Assembly: GCA_017303905.1 (NCBI GenBank)
Contig: JAFLBH010000002.1
Coordinates: forward strand, 434,001 to 498,000
DNA length: 64,000 nt
Reading direction: 5' to 3'
Source of the DNA: Bacteroidota bacterium
Lineage (GTDB): Bacteria > Bacteroidota > Bacteroidia > B-17B0 > Aurantibacillaceae
The notes under the pieces are model-generated. The model was not told where the DNA came from and did no database searches. It was given only the letters and a program-made list of their open reading frames with translations. Made by a program: the position numbers and the translations under genes. Shown here piece by piece: positions 44,937 to 53,808 of this stretch. Within the stretch, counting starts at the first letter, position 1, and each line of letters opens with the position of its first letter.

Positions 44937-47656
44937 TTTGTTTTCACATACTTAACACTGCGAGATTCGTTGCTGCCGATAATCTCCACCAAATAAATTC
45001 CGCGAGCGATATCTGACTTATCCAACAATTCTCTATAATCAATGGTCTTTTGCGAAAACATGAATTGTCCGCTCACCGAGTAAACATGAATAGTAACCTC
45101 ATCATTCATTGAAGCGCTTTGCTCGCAACTGATGAGCTTAAAGAATTTAACGCCACCATTTTTATCGTATTGAGATAAGCGATAATAATTTGCGCCGCGC
45201 GAAGGATTCTCATCCAGATAATAATAATTTTTTGAAGATGCTGAATTACCGGCGCCTTTTACGCTTGTGAGTGTTGTGAAATTATTCCCATCATACGTTT
45301 TCTCTAAGAGAAAATAATCGTTATTAATTTCCATGGCGGTCGACCAAAACACATTAATTCCATTTATGGCCGGCTCACAACTGAAAGATTTTAACTCTAC
45401 AGGCAATGGAGCCAGAATGTCATTTTCAAATTTTGCCACAAAACCTTCTTGTCCACCACTATTAGTAGGCTTATAAAATGCGCCTAAACCTGGGTTAAGC
45501 ATTGGCAAATCAGTTGAGTTTGTTTCACCTGTTAAAAATATATCACTGTGAGCACTTACACCAATACATGCTCCTACTGCGCCTAAAATGTGGTCGTGAC
45601 CGGAACCTCCCCAATAAGTTCCCCAAAGCATTGTACCTGTAGGGTCAAATTGAACTAAACAGTAAGTACCTTGAGCATCTTTTGTACCATCGTAAAAATG
45701 TGCACCACCCGGATTAAACGTTGGTGGGGAAGCTGTTCCGTCTGACACTCCACAAATAATAATGTTTCCATTGCCATCGAACGTTAAATTATGCTGACAA
45801 TGTTCATTATTAGCCGTGCCATAATATGTACTCCAACTCATTTGACCCGTACTTTCGAAACGACAAACATAAATGTCCCAGCTTCCACCATTGTGCGTGT
45901 TATCAAAAAACGCAGTACCGCCTGGATTTACCAAAGGCATATTTGTAGAACCGGTTAAATTAATCATAGCTACATCTCCGTCGGGCGCCGTTGAAACCGA
46001 CATAGCGAGCCACTCATCGCCACTTCCGCCAATAAATGTACCCCACTCTAAAGTACCTGTCAACGAGAATCGCGCCAAATACATATCAGTAGCTCCGTTT
46101 TGTGTGTTATCAAAATAAAAAGAGCCACCCGGATTAAGTGTTGGAATGTTTGTTGAAGCAGAACATGTTCCCAAATAAACTTTATTGTTTATTCTATCGA
46201 CATGTAAATCCATAGAGTAGTTAATATCATCGCCAGTACCACCGTAAATAGTAGACCATAACATAGCACCGGCTGGACTCAATTTAATGAGTACAATATC
46301 ATCTGCACCGTTTTGTGTATTATCAAAATATGAAGTTCCGCCAGGATTTACCAATGGAAAATTAGTAGACAACATACGTGATGCAATGAATAAATTTCCG
46401 GAAGCATCGCAATCCGCACCATTACCATGCGACAAACCGCCATCATCAAGTGAACCGCCAATGTAAGTTGCATGCTGACGAACACCGGCCAAATCAAACT
46501 TTGCAACGAAAATATCATACCCTCCCGCTAATGCTGCTTGGTAATAAGCGCCTCCTCCTCCATTTTGTAATGGCAAATTAGTAGAGTTAGTTGTACCAAC
46601 CATCCATAACGTGTTTCCTTGTCCAACCGCAATTGAAATTCCTGTATAACTTGTTGCACCTTCATTGAGAGAACCTCCATAATAGGTTGACCAAAAATGA
46701 ACACCCAGAGTATCGAACTTCGCTACAAAAGCATCTGTTCCTCCTGCTAAAGTTCCTTGATAATAAACACCGGCTCCCGGATTAGTTGTAGGGTAACTCG
46801 TACTATTGGTATAACCTGCTATATAAACATATTCGCCGGTACCCGAGCAAATAAGAGCCATGGTTTGTTCACCGCCTGCACTTCCCCAATAAGTTGACCA
46901 GTATAAGGGTGGATCAATGACCAGGGTTTTTCCTCCGGTTGGAGCCGCCACGTTAAATGCCACTGTATTTTCAGCTATTTCAATAAAATTTGCAGGAACT
47001 TGCGTGTTAGTTTCCTTCACATAAGCATATAAATTTTGTTCTTTAATCTCACCCATTGGATTGGTAAGAGTAATTGCTGTAGGTTCTATTTTAACTTTTG
47101 CCCATTTGTATTCCATTTTTATATCCGCAGGATTACCTCCGGGCTTTACAACAAACTCATACTTTAATTTTCCGGAATTATCACTGTAAATAACCCAATC
47201 AATATTGGGGTAAACATTACGATATGTTAATTTGTGATATCCTTTTAAGTTCGTAATTCCGTCAGCACAATGCGCATAATAATAATTCCAGCCTGATGCG
47301 GTTTCAAATTCTTCAATTACATTACTACGATTAATAGTCGCGTTTTTGAGAATCATATCCGTACGTGCAAAATCGGTAGTGGGATTGAAATTGGGGTTCG
47401 GACTTCCACCTAAAGCCGGATCATACTCATCGCGATGGTGTTTTAAAAAAACATAGGAAATGCCATTATCTGTAATATAAAACTCAATTCCAGGAATACT
47501 GGCACGATAATGTACCATTGTTGCCGGAGCTCCTGCATCATTTACAATTTGTCCTCGGTTTGGAACAAACGCTAAATTTTCACCTATGGAAAAGTTTTGA
47601 GTGGCAAAAATTGAGGTGCAGAAAAGCGTAAAGAAAAGCGAGTAGAGATACTTCAT
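44933..47656 (-). CDS. Secreted SBBP-repeat beta-propeller protein with degenerate T9SS end
   Basis: 907 residues with an N-terminal signal peptide (KYLYSLFFTLFCTSIFA). Residues about 25-250 are the DUF7948-like domain that opens these proteins (ENLAFVPNRGQIVNDAGAP, then GYHKLTYRNVYPNIDWVIYS). Seven or so SBBP repeats follow (GGTDAFVAKFDTLGVHFWST, WSTYYGGS, GATDMYLARFSLTGTLEWGT). From about 770 comes a fibronectin-like stalk (LPVELKSFSCEP, EINNDYFLLEKTYDGNNFTT, YYRLSQYDKNG) as in the protein at 19975-21084. The last 70 residues resemble a T9SS domain but the typical YPNP turn is missing (TIHVYSVSGQFMFS, then GIYLVEIIG). Its secretion route is therefore less certain. Confidence 0.88.
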   Translation of the reverse strand: MKYLYSLFFTLFCTSIFATQNFSIGENLAFVPNRGQIVNDAGAPATMVHYRASIPGIEFYITDNGISYVFLKHHRDEYDPALGGSPNPNFNPTTDFARTDMILKNATINRSNVIEEFETASGWNYYYAHCADGITNLKGYHKLTYRNVYPNIDWVIYSDNSGKLKYEFVVKPGGNPADIKMEYKWAKVKIEPTAITLTNPMGEIKEQNLYAYVKETNTQVPANFIEIAENTVAFNVAAPTGGKTLVIDPPLYWSTYWGSAGGEQTMALICSGTGEYVYIAGYTNSTSYPTTNPGAGVYYQGTLAGGTDAFVAKFDTLGVHFWSTYYGGSLNEGATSYTGISIAVGQGNTLWMVGTTNSTNLPLQNGGGGAYYQAALAGGYDIFVAKFDLAGVRQHATYIGGSLDDGGLSHGNGADCDASGNLFIASRMLSTNFPLVNPGGTSYFDNTQNGADDIVLIKLSPAGAMLWSTIYGGTGDDINYSMDLHVDRINNKVYLGTCSASTNIPTLNPGGSFYFDNTQNGATDMYLARFSLTGTLEWGTFIGGSGDEWLAMSVSTAPDGDVAMINLTGSTNMPLVNPGGTAFFDNTHNGGSWDIYVCRFESTGQMSWSTYYGTANNEHCQHNLTFDGNGNIIICGVSDGTASPPTFNPGGAHFYDGTKDAQGTYCLVQFDPTGTMLWGTYWGGSGHDHILGAVGACIGVSAHSDIFLTGETNSTDLPMLNPGLGAFYKPTNSGGQEGFVAKFENDILAPLPVELKSFSCEPAINGINVFWSTAMEINNDYFLLEKTYDGNNFTTLTSVKGAGNSASSKNYYYLDENPSRGANYYRLSQYDKNGGVKFFKLISCEQSASMNDEVTIHVYSVSGQFMFSQKTIDYRELLDKSDIARGIYLVEIIGSNESRSVKYVKTN

Positions 47657-47848
47657 AGTTAGATGATTAGGGATGTTAAATAAAGTTAAACCATTGCACA
47701 GTCAATGTCCAGTTTTTTAGCAAAAACTTATGAGTTTACAACTAATTTATATTATTGATTTTCAAATAGATAAAGAAAGTGTGTGTTAAACCGATTTAGT
47801 ATTGAAATTAATTCTTAGGTATTTCTTCTTACAACCAAGTAAATTCAT

Positions 47849-47856
47849 TAACTTCG
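47849..47856 (+). promoter_or_regulatory. Possible -7 element TAACTTCG of the ribosomal-protein operon
   Basis: TAACTTCG differs from TAnnTTTG by one base and lies 22 bases before the rpsF ATG. The upstream -33 position has TTC and not TTG. Weak evidence, but the best candidate in the 220-base gap before the operon. Confidence 0.3.
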
Positions 47857-47877
47857 CACCCCTATTAAAAAACAATT

Positions 47878-48249
47878 ATGGAAAAACGTTATGAGACGGT
47901 CTTCATTTTAACTCCCGTTTTGTCTGATGAACAGGCAAAGGAGGCCGCAAAAAAATTTAAAAAAGCACTCACCGATTTGGGAGCGAAGGTAGTGAACGAA
48001 GAACACTGGGGCTTACGTAAGTTAGCTTACCCAATTCAGAAGAAAACAACAGGTTTTTATCACCTTATCGAGTTTTCAGGAGATGCAGAGAACTTAATCT
48101 CTACTCTTGAAACTACTTACAAACGTGATGAAAGAGTGTTACGTTTCTTAACCGTTGCTTTAGATAAACACGCTATTGCTTACAGCGAAAAACGTAAAGG
48201 TAAAGTGGCTGAAGGTAAGACTAAAAAGAAAGAATCAGCTAACGCTTAA
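47878..48249 (+). CDS. rpsF: 30S ribosomal protein S6
   Basis: 123 residues, first gene of the S6-S18-L9 operon. The ferredoxin-like fold starts [20 protein letters not shown], with the central [20 protein letters not shown] and [11 protein letters not shown]. The C-terminal tail is Lys/Glu-rich, common in Bacteroidota S6. It binds 16S rRNA together with S18, which is encoded next. Confidence 0.97.
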   Translation: MEKRYETVFILTPVLSDEQAKEAAKKFKKALTDLGAKVVNEEHWGLRKLAYPIQKKTTGFYHLIEFSGDAENLISTLETTYKRDERVLRFLTVALDKHAIAYSEKRKGKVAEGKTKKKESANA

Positions 48250-48274
48250 TTATTAACCTTTAAAGAAATTTTGT

Positions 48275-48541
48275 ATGGCAAATAATAACGAAATACGTTT
48301 TTTAAACCCTCCAACTGCAGAGGTAAAAAAGAAAAAATACTGCCGTTTTAAGAAAAGCGGTATTAAATACATCGATTACAAAGACCCTGATTTTTTATTA
48401 AAGTTCGTGAACGAGCAAGGTAAATTGTTACCACGCCGTTTAACCGGAACTTCATTAAAATACCAGCGTAAAGTGGCTCAAGCCGTAAAACGTGCCCGTC
48501 ACTTAGCGTTAATGCCTTATGTGGCCGATTTATTAAAATAA
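48275..48541 (+). CDS. rpsR: 30S ribosomal protein S18
   Basis: 88 residues. It has [19 protein letters not shown] with the single Cys, then [19 protein letters not shown] and [18 protein letters not shown], all diagnostic of S18. It forms the S6-S18 heterodimer on the 30S platform. It sits 25 bases after rpsF. No single-strand-binding-protein gene lies between, unlike the arrangement in Firmicutes. Confidence 0.97.
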   Translation: MANNNEIRFLNPPTAEVKKKKYCRFKKSGIKYIDYKDPDFLLKFVNEQGKLLPRRLTGTSLKYQRKVAQAVKRARHLALMPYVADLLK

Positions 48542-48560
48542 AATTTAAATAATTATTACA

Positions 48561-49007
48561 ATGGAAGTTATTTTAAAACAAGATATCAAAGGATTAGGGT
48601 TCGCTGACGAACTTGTAAAAGTGCGTCCGGGTTACGGTCGTAACTTTTTAATCCCACGCGGCATGGCAGTATTAGCTACTGAAGGTGCTCGTAAAATGCA
48701 TGCTGAAGTATTAAAGCAACGTGCATTTAAAGAAGAGAAATTACGTAAAGAAGCTCAAACAAATGCTGAGAAATTAGCAGGTGTTACTATTAAAATTGGC
48801 GCTAAAGCCGGTGAAAATGGTAAGATTTTCGGATCAGTTACTACTATCCAGGTGGCTGAAGCTTTAAACAAAGCAGGTTACCCTGTAGAGCGTAAAAACA
48901 TTGAAATCAGCGAAGATTCAATTAAAGCTTTAGGTACTTATAACGCTAAAGTGCGTTTATTTAAAGAAGTATCTGCAACTGTAAGCTTTGAAGTTGTAGC
49001 TGAATAA
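48561..49007 (+). CDS. rplI: 50S ribosomal protein L9
   Basis: 148 residues. The N-terminal domain has VILKQDIKGLGFADELVKV and RPGYGRNFLIPRGMAV, the long connecting helix is KEEKLRKEAQTNAEKLAG, and the C-terminal domain includes ENGKIFGSVTTIQVAEAL. Last gene of the operon, followed by a strong terminator. Confidence 0.97.
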   Translation: MEVILKQDIKGLGFADELVKVRPGYGRNFLIPRGMAVLATEGARKMHAEVLKQRAFKEEKLRKEAQTNAEKLAGVTIKIGAKAGENGKIFGSVTTIQVAEALNKAGYPVERKNIEISEDSIKALGTYNAKVRLFKEVSATVSFEVVAE

Positions 49008-49025
49008 TTTTAATCACTTTATTTT

Positions 49026-49062
49026 AAAACCCCGTACTCTTTCAGTACGGGGTTTTTTATTT
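49026..49062 (+). terminator. Terminator of the rpsF-rpsR-rplI operon
   Basis: A perfect 13-bp stem AAAACCCCGTACT / AGTACGGGGTTTT with a 5-base loop is followed by TT and more T. It lies 19 bases after the rplI stop. Confidence 0.93.
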
Positions 49063-49076
49063 TATCTTTATCAAAC

Positions 49077-50414
49077 ATGTACAATTTGTTTTTCTATCTA
49101 TATCTGTCATTTTCGGGAGTAGCGGCCATCATAAGCATTAGTATGTGGATTGATTATTTCAGAAAGATTGATGTATTTGAACCTGAAAAAATAAGGAACC
49201 TTGTACTCGCCATGCTCATTGGATGTATTACTCCTTTTCTGAGTATATATCTATACCGACTCATTCATATGGTCGGCTACGATTTGAATGGTGAATTTTA
49301 CAATGATTTAATGTATACCATTTTTGCAATTGGCGCCAATGAAGAACTTTCAAAAATTGTTGGTGTTCTGATTGTATTCCGTGTTTTCAAGAATAAAATA
49401 AATGAACCTATCGATTATTTAGTTTATGCCGGCGTAACCGCGCTGGGATTTTCAATTGTAGAAAACTTTAAATACTTCAATAATTATGGAATTCAAATTA
49501 TTTCAACACGCGCCTTCTACTCTGCCCTCGTTCACATTATTAATACAACAATTATTGTTTACGGATTTTTCCGGCTGAAACTTTTTAATAAAGGCAATCA
49601 ATATACCAACACCATTGTAGCCTTCATTGCCTCGGCTTCTTCACATGGATTGTTTGATTTTTTTCTCATTAATAATTTTCTCGGACCGGTAACACCATTC
49701 TTTGCAACAATTGTTTACTTAATTGGTATTAATTTTTGGGTGCAGATGCTAAACAACGCCAATAATTATTCGCAAAACTTCAGCTACGAAAAGATTCATT
49801 TCTCGAGTACTATTTTTTACCGCCTCTTATTTTGGTATTTAGCTACTCTCATTTTTACAATCGTTTATAACATGATTGTATTTGATCCGAAACGCGCGCT
49901 AAGTTACTTCTTTAACAGTTTAAGCTCCGACGGATTATTATTAGTCATCGTTATTCTGCGCGCCAGTCGATTTAAAATATTCTACCGCAAATATTTTAAC
50001 GTTAATATTGAATTACCATTCTATTTCACAAAAAACGGTGATGAAGATTTTAAGCTCTTATATTTATTTCCAATTAAAATAAGGGGAGAGAGCGCTTACG
50101 AATACAAACTCACCACCTATTTAAATAAGATGGTTCAACTCTTTCCTTTGTCGGAAAAAGAAACGCAAATAAAAGAACCTTTAACTGTTAATCTCTGCGA
50201 CAAAATACTCTTGAATGATGATGTGATTGTTTATAAAGCACAACATCAAAATCAAACCTATTACATTAAGCCCAAAACCAATGGCGATACAGAAACCGAG
50301 CAAGAACATCCTATTGCGGGTTTATTTACTTTAAAAGAGGTTTATAATCAAGAAAATGAGGCTGTGCTTAGTTATAAGGACCTTAATTTTATAGAATGGA
50401 TTTATGTAAAATAA
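49077..50414 (+). CDS. PrsW-like intramembrane metalloprotease with C-terminal extension
   Basis: A 445-residue membrane protein of the PrsW/CAAX-protease superfamily. Eight or so hydrophobic helices lie in the first 310 residues. Motif 1 is GANEELSKIV (Glu89-Glu90), motif 2 is GFSIVENFKYF (Glu about 126), motif 3 His is in SALVHIINTT (about 151) and motif 4 is SSHGLFDFF (His about 185). These are the metal and catalytic positions of the family. PrsW in Bacillus cleaves an anti-sigma factor. The C-terminal 130 residues after the last helix form a soluble domain (HYKTYLNKMVQ-like, KPKTNGD) without a recognised fold. The gene begins 15 bases past the ribosomal operon's terminator. Substrate unknown. 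Confidence 0.85.
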   Translation: MYNLFFYLYLSFSGVAAIISISMWIDYFRKIDVFEPEKIRNLVLAMLIGCITPFLSIYLYRLIHMVGYDLNGEFYNDLMYTIFAIGANEELSKIVGVLIVFRVFKNKINEPIDYLVYAGVTALGFSIVENFKYFNNYGIQIISTRAFYSALVHIINTTIIVYGFFRLKLFNKGNQYTNTIVAFIASASSHGLFDFFLINNFLGPVTPFFATIVYLIGINFWVQMLNNANNYSQNFSYEKIHFSSTIFYRLLFWYLATLIFTIVYNMIVFDPKRALSYFFNSLSSDGLLLVIVILRASRFKIFYRKYFNVNIELPFYFTKNGDEDFKLLYLFPIKIRGESAYEYKLTTYLNKMVQLFPLSEKETQIKEPLTVNLCDKILLNDDVIVYKAQHQNQTYYIKPKTNGDTETEQEHPIAGLFTLKEVYNQENEAVLSYKDLNFIEWIYVK

Positions 50415-50449
50415 TCGCTGTTTTTTACGTAAATTAGTACTGCAACATT

Positions 50450-51412
50450 TTGAGAAAATCAATCTTCATATTCGCTCTATTCATTTCAGCGCTTGCCGCT
50501 AATGCACAACAATTTCCTTGGTACACACAATACCGTAGCAATCTTTATATGTTTAATCCCGGTTTTTGTGGCACAAAACGTTTTGTTGATTTACGATTGT
50601 TTTATCGCTATCAATGGGCCGGTTATAAAGGTGCGCCTAAAACGTATGCCGCAACTTTTAACATGCGTTTAATGGAAGGCAAAGTTGGTACTGGTTTAAT
50701 TTTCTTCAATGATGAAATTGGTCCGTTTAAAAACACCAATGCTTCTTTAAGCTTTGCTTATCACTTGAAATTTGATGATGTTGAATTATCGATTGGCTTA
50801 CAAGGGAGTTATATGCAACAATTGTTTAATGGAACAAAGTTAACTTTACATAATCAGGCTGATCAAAGCATTAATCTTTTAGCCTCTTCTAAAACCACTG
50901 CTTATGACGGTAGTTTTGGCCTTGTGTTGATTAACGACCGATTCTATTTAGGAGTGGGTGGGATTAATATCTTAGGAAAAGAAATGAATCACACGTATTA
51001 CAATACACCCGGCTTTTTAGGTAAATATAAAAATGAGGCCGCTTATAGCGTAGCTGCAGGCTATAACTACGCTGAAAACCCGAACTATACTTTCGAGAAT
51101 TCACTTATGGCTTTATACACAAGTGGAGTTCCAATCTATATCGATTACACTTTACGTCTTCATATCAATAAAATTTTACTTACCGGTTTCAGTATCCGAT
51201 TTAAAGACGCTGTTGCTTTGCATTTAGGATTTAATATAAAAAATCAATTTCAAGTGGCTTACACCTATGATTATGTTACTTCGCCATTACGTAAATATCA
51301 AAGCGGGTCGCACGAACTAAGTATTGTTTTTTCGTCTGATTTGGGACGTAATCAACAAAAACGTGGATTTAACGGACGATTCCTCAAACAAAAATTTCAA
51401 TATTTACTTTAA
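50450..51412 (+). CDS. PorP/SprF family outer-membrane protein
   Basis: 320 residues, starting at TTG. The signal peptide is MRKSIFIFALFISALAANA. The mature protein opens QQFPWYTQYRSNLYMFNPGF, the PorP/SprF signature (QYR..., NPA/NPG), continues WAGYKGAPKTYAATFNMRL, and forms a beta barrel ending FQVAYTYDYVTSPLRKYQSG and HELSIVFSSD. PorP/SprF proteins anchor or help secrete CHU_C cargo. Usually they are encoded beside their cargo, but here the neighbours are a PrsW-like protease and a CCA-adding enzyme; the nearest CHU_C protein is 11 kb away. It probably functions in T9SS as an orphan partner. Confidence 0.92.
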   Translation: MRKSIFIFALFISALAANAQQFPWYTQYRSNLYMFNPGFCGTKRFVDLRLFYRYQWAGYKGAPKTYAATFNMRLMEGKVGTGLIFFNDEIGPFKNTNASLSFAYHLKFDDVELSIGLQGSYMQQLFNGTKLTLHNQADQSINLLASSKTTAYDGSFGLVLINDRFYLGVGGINILGKEMNHTYYNTPGFLGKYKNEAAYSVAAGYNYAENPNYTFENSLMALYTSGVPIYIDYTLRLHINKILLTGFSIRFKDAVALHLGFNIKNQFQVAYTYDYVTSPLRKYQSGSHELSIVFSSDLGRNQQKRGFNGRFLKQKFQYLL

Positions 51413-51433
51413 TTACTGCTCCTAATTTATTGC

Positions 51434-52834
51434 ATGTATTCCTTTTTAAATCAACATATATTTAAACTTATTTCTGAATGCGCTGACGAGCTTCATGTGG
51501 AAGCGTATGTTATTGGCGGATATGTTCGTGATGTGATAATGAAAAGACCAACCAAAGACATTGATGTGGTAACGGTTGGTAAAGGAATTGACCTTGCTAA
51601 AAGATTACATCAGAAACTGGGAGAAGAAGCGCATCTTTCCGTTTTTAAAAATTTCGGAACTGCTCAAATTAAGTGCGGTGATTTGGACGTAGAGTTTGTT
51701 GGCGCACGAAAAGAAAGTTATGATCGTAACTCCCGCAAACCGGTTGTTGAAGACGGAACTCTGCAAGATGATCAGAATCGTCGCGATTTTACCATCAATG
51801 CATTGGCAATCGGTCTCAGTAAAAATAATTACGGTCAACTACTCGATTCTTTTGGGGGACTGAATGACATTGAAAACAAAATCATCCGCACACCGCTTGA
51901 ACCGGGTATCACCTACAGTGATGATCCATTGAGGATGATGAGGGCTATTCGCTTTTCATCACAATTGGGATTTAGTATAGAAGAAAAATCATTAACTGCC
52001 ATCACGGAAAATAAAGAGCGTATTAAAATCGTATCGAAAGAACGTATCGCTGATGAGTTAAATAAAATCATACTCTCGCCCATTCCTTCTGTAGGATTCA
52101 AATTATTATTCGATACCGGTTTACTCCCCATCATATTTCCTGAAATGGCTAAACTTCATGGCGTGGATACAATAAACGGATTATCTCATAAAGACAATTT
52201 CTATCACACATTAGAAGTATTGGATAATGTGGCGCGCAAAAGCGATAACCTTTGGTTACGTTGGTCGGCCATCTTACACGATATCGCAAAACCTGCCACC
52301 AAACGATTTGAACCCGGACACGGATTTACTTTCCATGGCCACGAAGATAAAGGCGCCCGAATGGTACCGAAGATATTTGCCAATTTAAAATTACCCCTGA
52401 ATGAAAAAATGAAGTACGTACAAAAATTAGTATTGCTTCATCTTCGTCCGATTGTATTGGCAAAAACTGAAGTAACAGATAGTGCTGTGAGACGCGTACT
52501 TTTTGAAGCGGGTGATGATATTGATGATTTAATGGCTTTATGCGAAGCGGATATCACAACAAAGAATCCGAATAAAGTAAAACGCTACATGCACAATTTT
52601 GAAATTGTGCGTCAGAAATTAGTTGAGATAGAGGAAAAAGATCGCTTACGAAATTGGCAGCCTCCCGTTATGGGCGAAGAAATTATGCAAATGTTTAATT
52701 TAAGTCCCGGCAGAGAAATTGGCATTTTAAAAAACGCTTTAAGAGATGCTATTTTAGATGGCGTTATCGAAAACAACTATGAAGCCGCCAAACTCTTTCT
52801 CATAAACAAGCATAAAGAATTAATGGTTAAATAA
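51434..52834 (+). CDS. cca: CCA-adding tRNA nucleotidyltransferase with HD domain
   Basis: 466 residues. The nucleotidyltransferase head has EAYVIGGYVRDVIMKRPTKD and IDVVTVG with the two metal Asp, then RRDFTINALAIGLSK and GGLNDIENKIIRTP. Next come the RNA-binding neck and the HD phosphohydrolase domain (RWSAILHDIAKPATKRFEPG, FHGHEDKGARM). It repairs or adds the CCA end of tRNAs; the tRNA-Asp in this window lacks an encoded CCA. It ends at a TAATG overlap with the next gene, so it is translationally coupled to the GSCFA gene. Confidence 0.94.
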   Translation: MYSFLNQHIFKLISECADELHVEAYVIGGYVRDVIMKRPTKDIDVVTVGKGIDLAKRLHQKLGEEAHLSVFKNFGTAQIKCGDLDVEFVGARKESYDRNSRKPVVEDGTLQDDQNRRDFTINALAIGLSKNNYGQLLDSFGGLNDIENKIIRTPLEPGITYSDDPLRMMRAIRFSSQLGFSIEEKSLTAITENKERIKIVSKERIADELNKIILSPIPSVGFKLLFDTGLLPIIFPEMAKLHGVDTINGLSHKDNFYHTLEVLDNVARKSDNLWLRWSAILHDIAKPATKRFEPGHGFTFHGHEDKGARMVPKIFANLKLPLNEKMKYVQKLVLLHLRPIVLAKTEVTDSAVRRVLFEAGDDIDDLMALCEADITTKNPNKVKRYMHNFEIVRQKLVEIEEKDRLRNWQPPVMGEEIMQMFNLSPGREIGILKNALRDAILDGVIENNYEAAKLFLINKHKELMVK

Positions 52835-53808
52835 TGCAGTTTCACCTTAACTATAATCATCCGAAGCAAGATTTTGACATTACTCATGAAAGCAAATTAT
52901 TCATGATGGGATCATGCTTTGCGGAGAACATAGGTGATAAATTAAACGAACTCAAATTTAACTGTACCTTAAACCCAAACGGAATTTTATTCAACCCCAT
53001 TAGCATTGCCACTGCATTAAGTTCCTATATAAACAATACCATTTTATCGGAAGAAGAAGTTGTGTTTAATAACGAATTATATCACAGTTTCAATCATCAT
53101 GGCTTTTTTTCATGCGGTAATAAAGAAGAACTCATCAACAAAATAAATCACAATACGCGTCAGGCCCATAACGCTTTAAAACATGCCGATGTATTACTGA
53201 TTACGTTTGGCTCTTCTAACGTTTATGTTAACAATGCAAATAGCGAAGTAGTAGCCAACTGTCATAAATTCCCGCAACACCACTTTACAAAAGAGCAATT
53301 GCAGCCCGGTGAAATCATTAATCGTTATGAACAGTTAATTGAAGATTTAAAAGTATTTAATCCTAAATTAAAAATCATCTTCACGGTTTCTCCGGTTAAA
53401 TATTTAAAAGACGGATTAATTGAGAATAATTTGAGCAAAGCGGTATTAATCTATAGCATTCATGAAATCCTAAAGCAGCATTCTTATTGTTCTTATTTTC
53501 CCGCCTATGAGTTAGTAACCGACGATTTACGTGATTATCGTTTTTACAAAACCGACATGGCTCATCCTAACGAACAAGCCATTGAGTACGTATGGGATAA
53601 GTTTTCGGTAAGTTACTTTACAGAATCAACGCAAAAAATAATTCAAAAAATAAAAGAGATAAATTCAGCCATGAATCACCGACCGTTAAAGGAATCTACT
53701 TTAGCTCATGCTGAATTTAAAAAATCATTTCTACAAAAATGTACGGAGCTGGAAAAGGCACATCCAAATATTAATTTTCAAACCGAAAAAAATTTCTTTA
53801 CATCATGA
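52834..53808 (+). CDS. GSCFA-domain protein
   Basis: 324 residues. It has the family name motif GSCFAENIG (residues about 28-36), followed by LNPNGILFNPISIATAL, LLITFGSSNVYV, CHKFPQHHF and FTVSPVKYLKDG, ending with a helical tail. The GSCFA domain is related to SGNH hydrolases; the Ser in GSCF and later DMAHPNEQAIEYVW (an Asp-x2-His pair) are in the expected catalytic positions. Substrates are not known; a role in polysaccharide or capsule modification has been suggested for relatives. The gene overlaps cca by one base and the next gene by four. Confidence 0.92.
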   Translation: MQFHLNYNHPKQDFDITHESKLFMMGSCFAENIGDKLNELKFNCTLNPNGILFNPISIATALSSYINNTILSEEEVVFNNELYHSFNHHGFFSCGNKEELINKINHNTRQAHNALKHADVLLITFGSSNVYVNNANSEVVANCHKFPQHHFTKEQLQPGEIINRYEQLIEDLKVFNPKLKIIFTVSPVKYLKDGLIENNLSKAVLIYSIHEILKQHSYCSYFPAYELVTDDLRDYRFYKTDMAHPNEQAIEYVWDKFSVSYFTESTQKIIQKIKEINSAMNHRPLKESTLAHAEFKKSFLQKCTELEKAHPNINFQTEKNFFTS

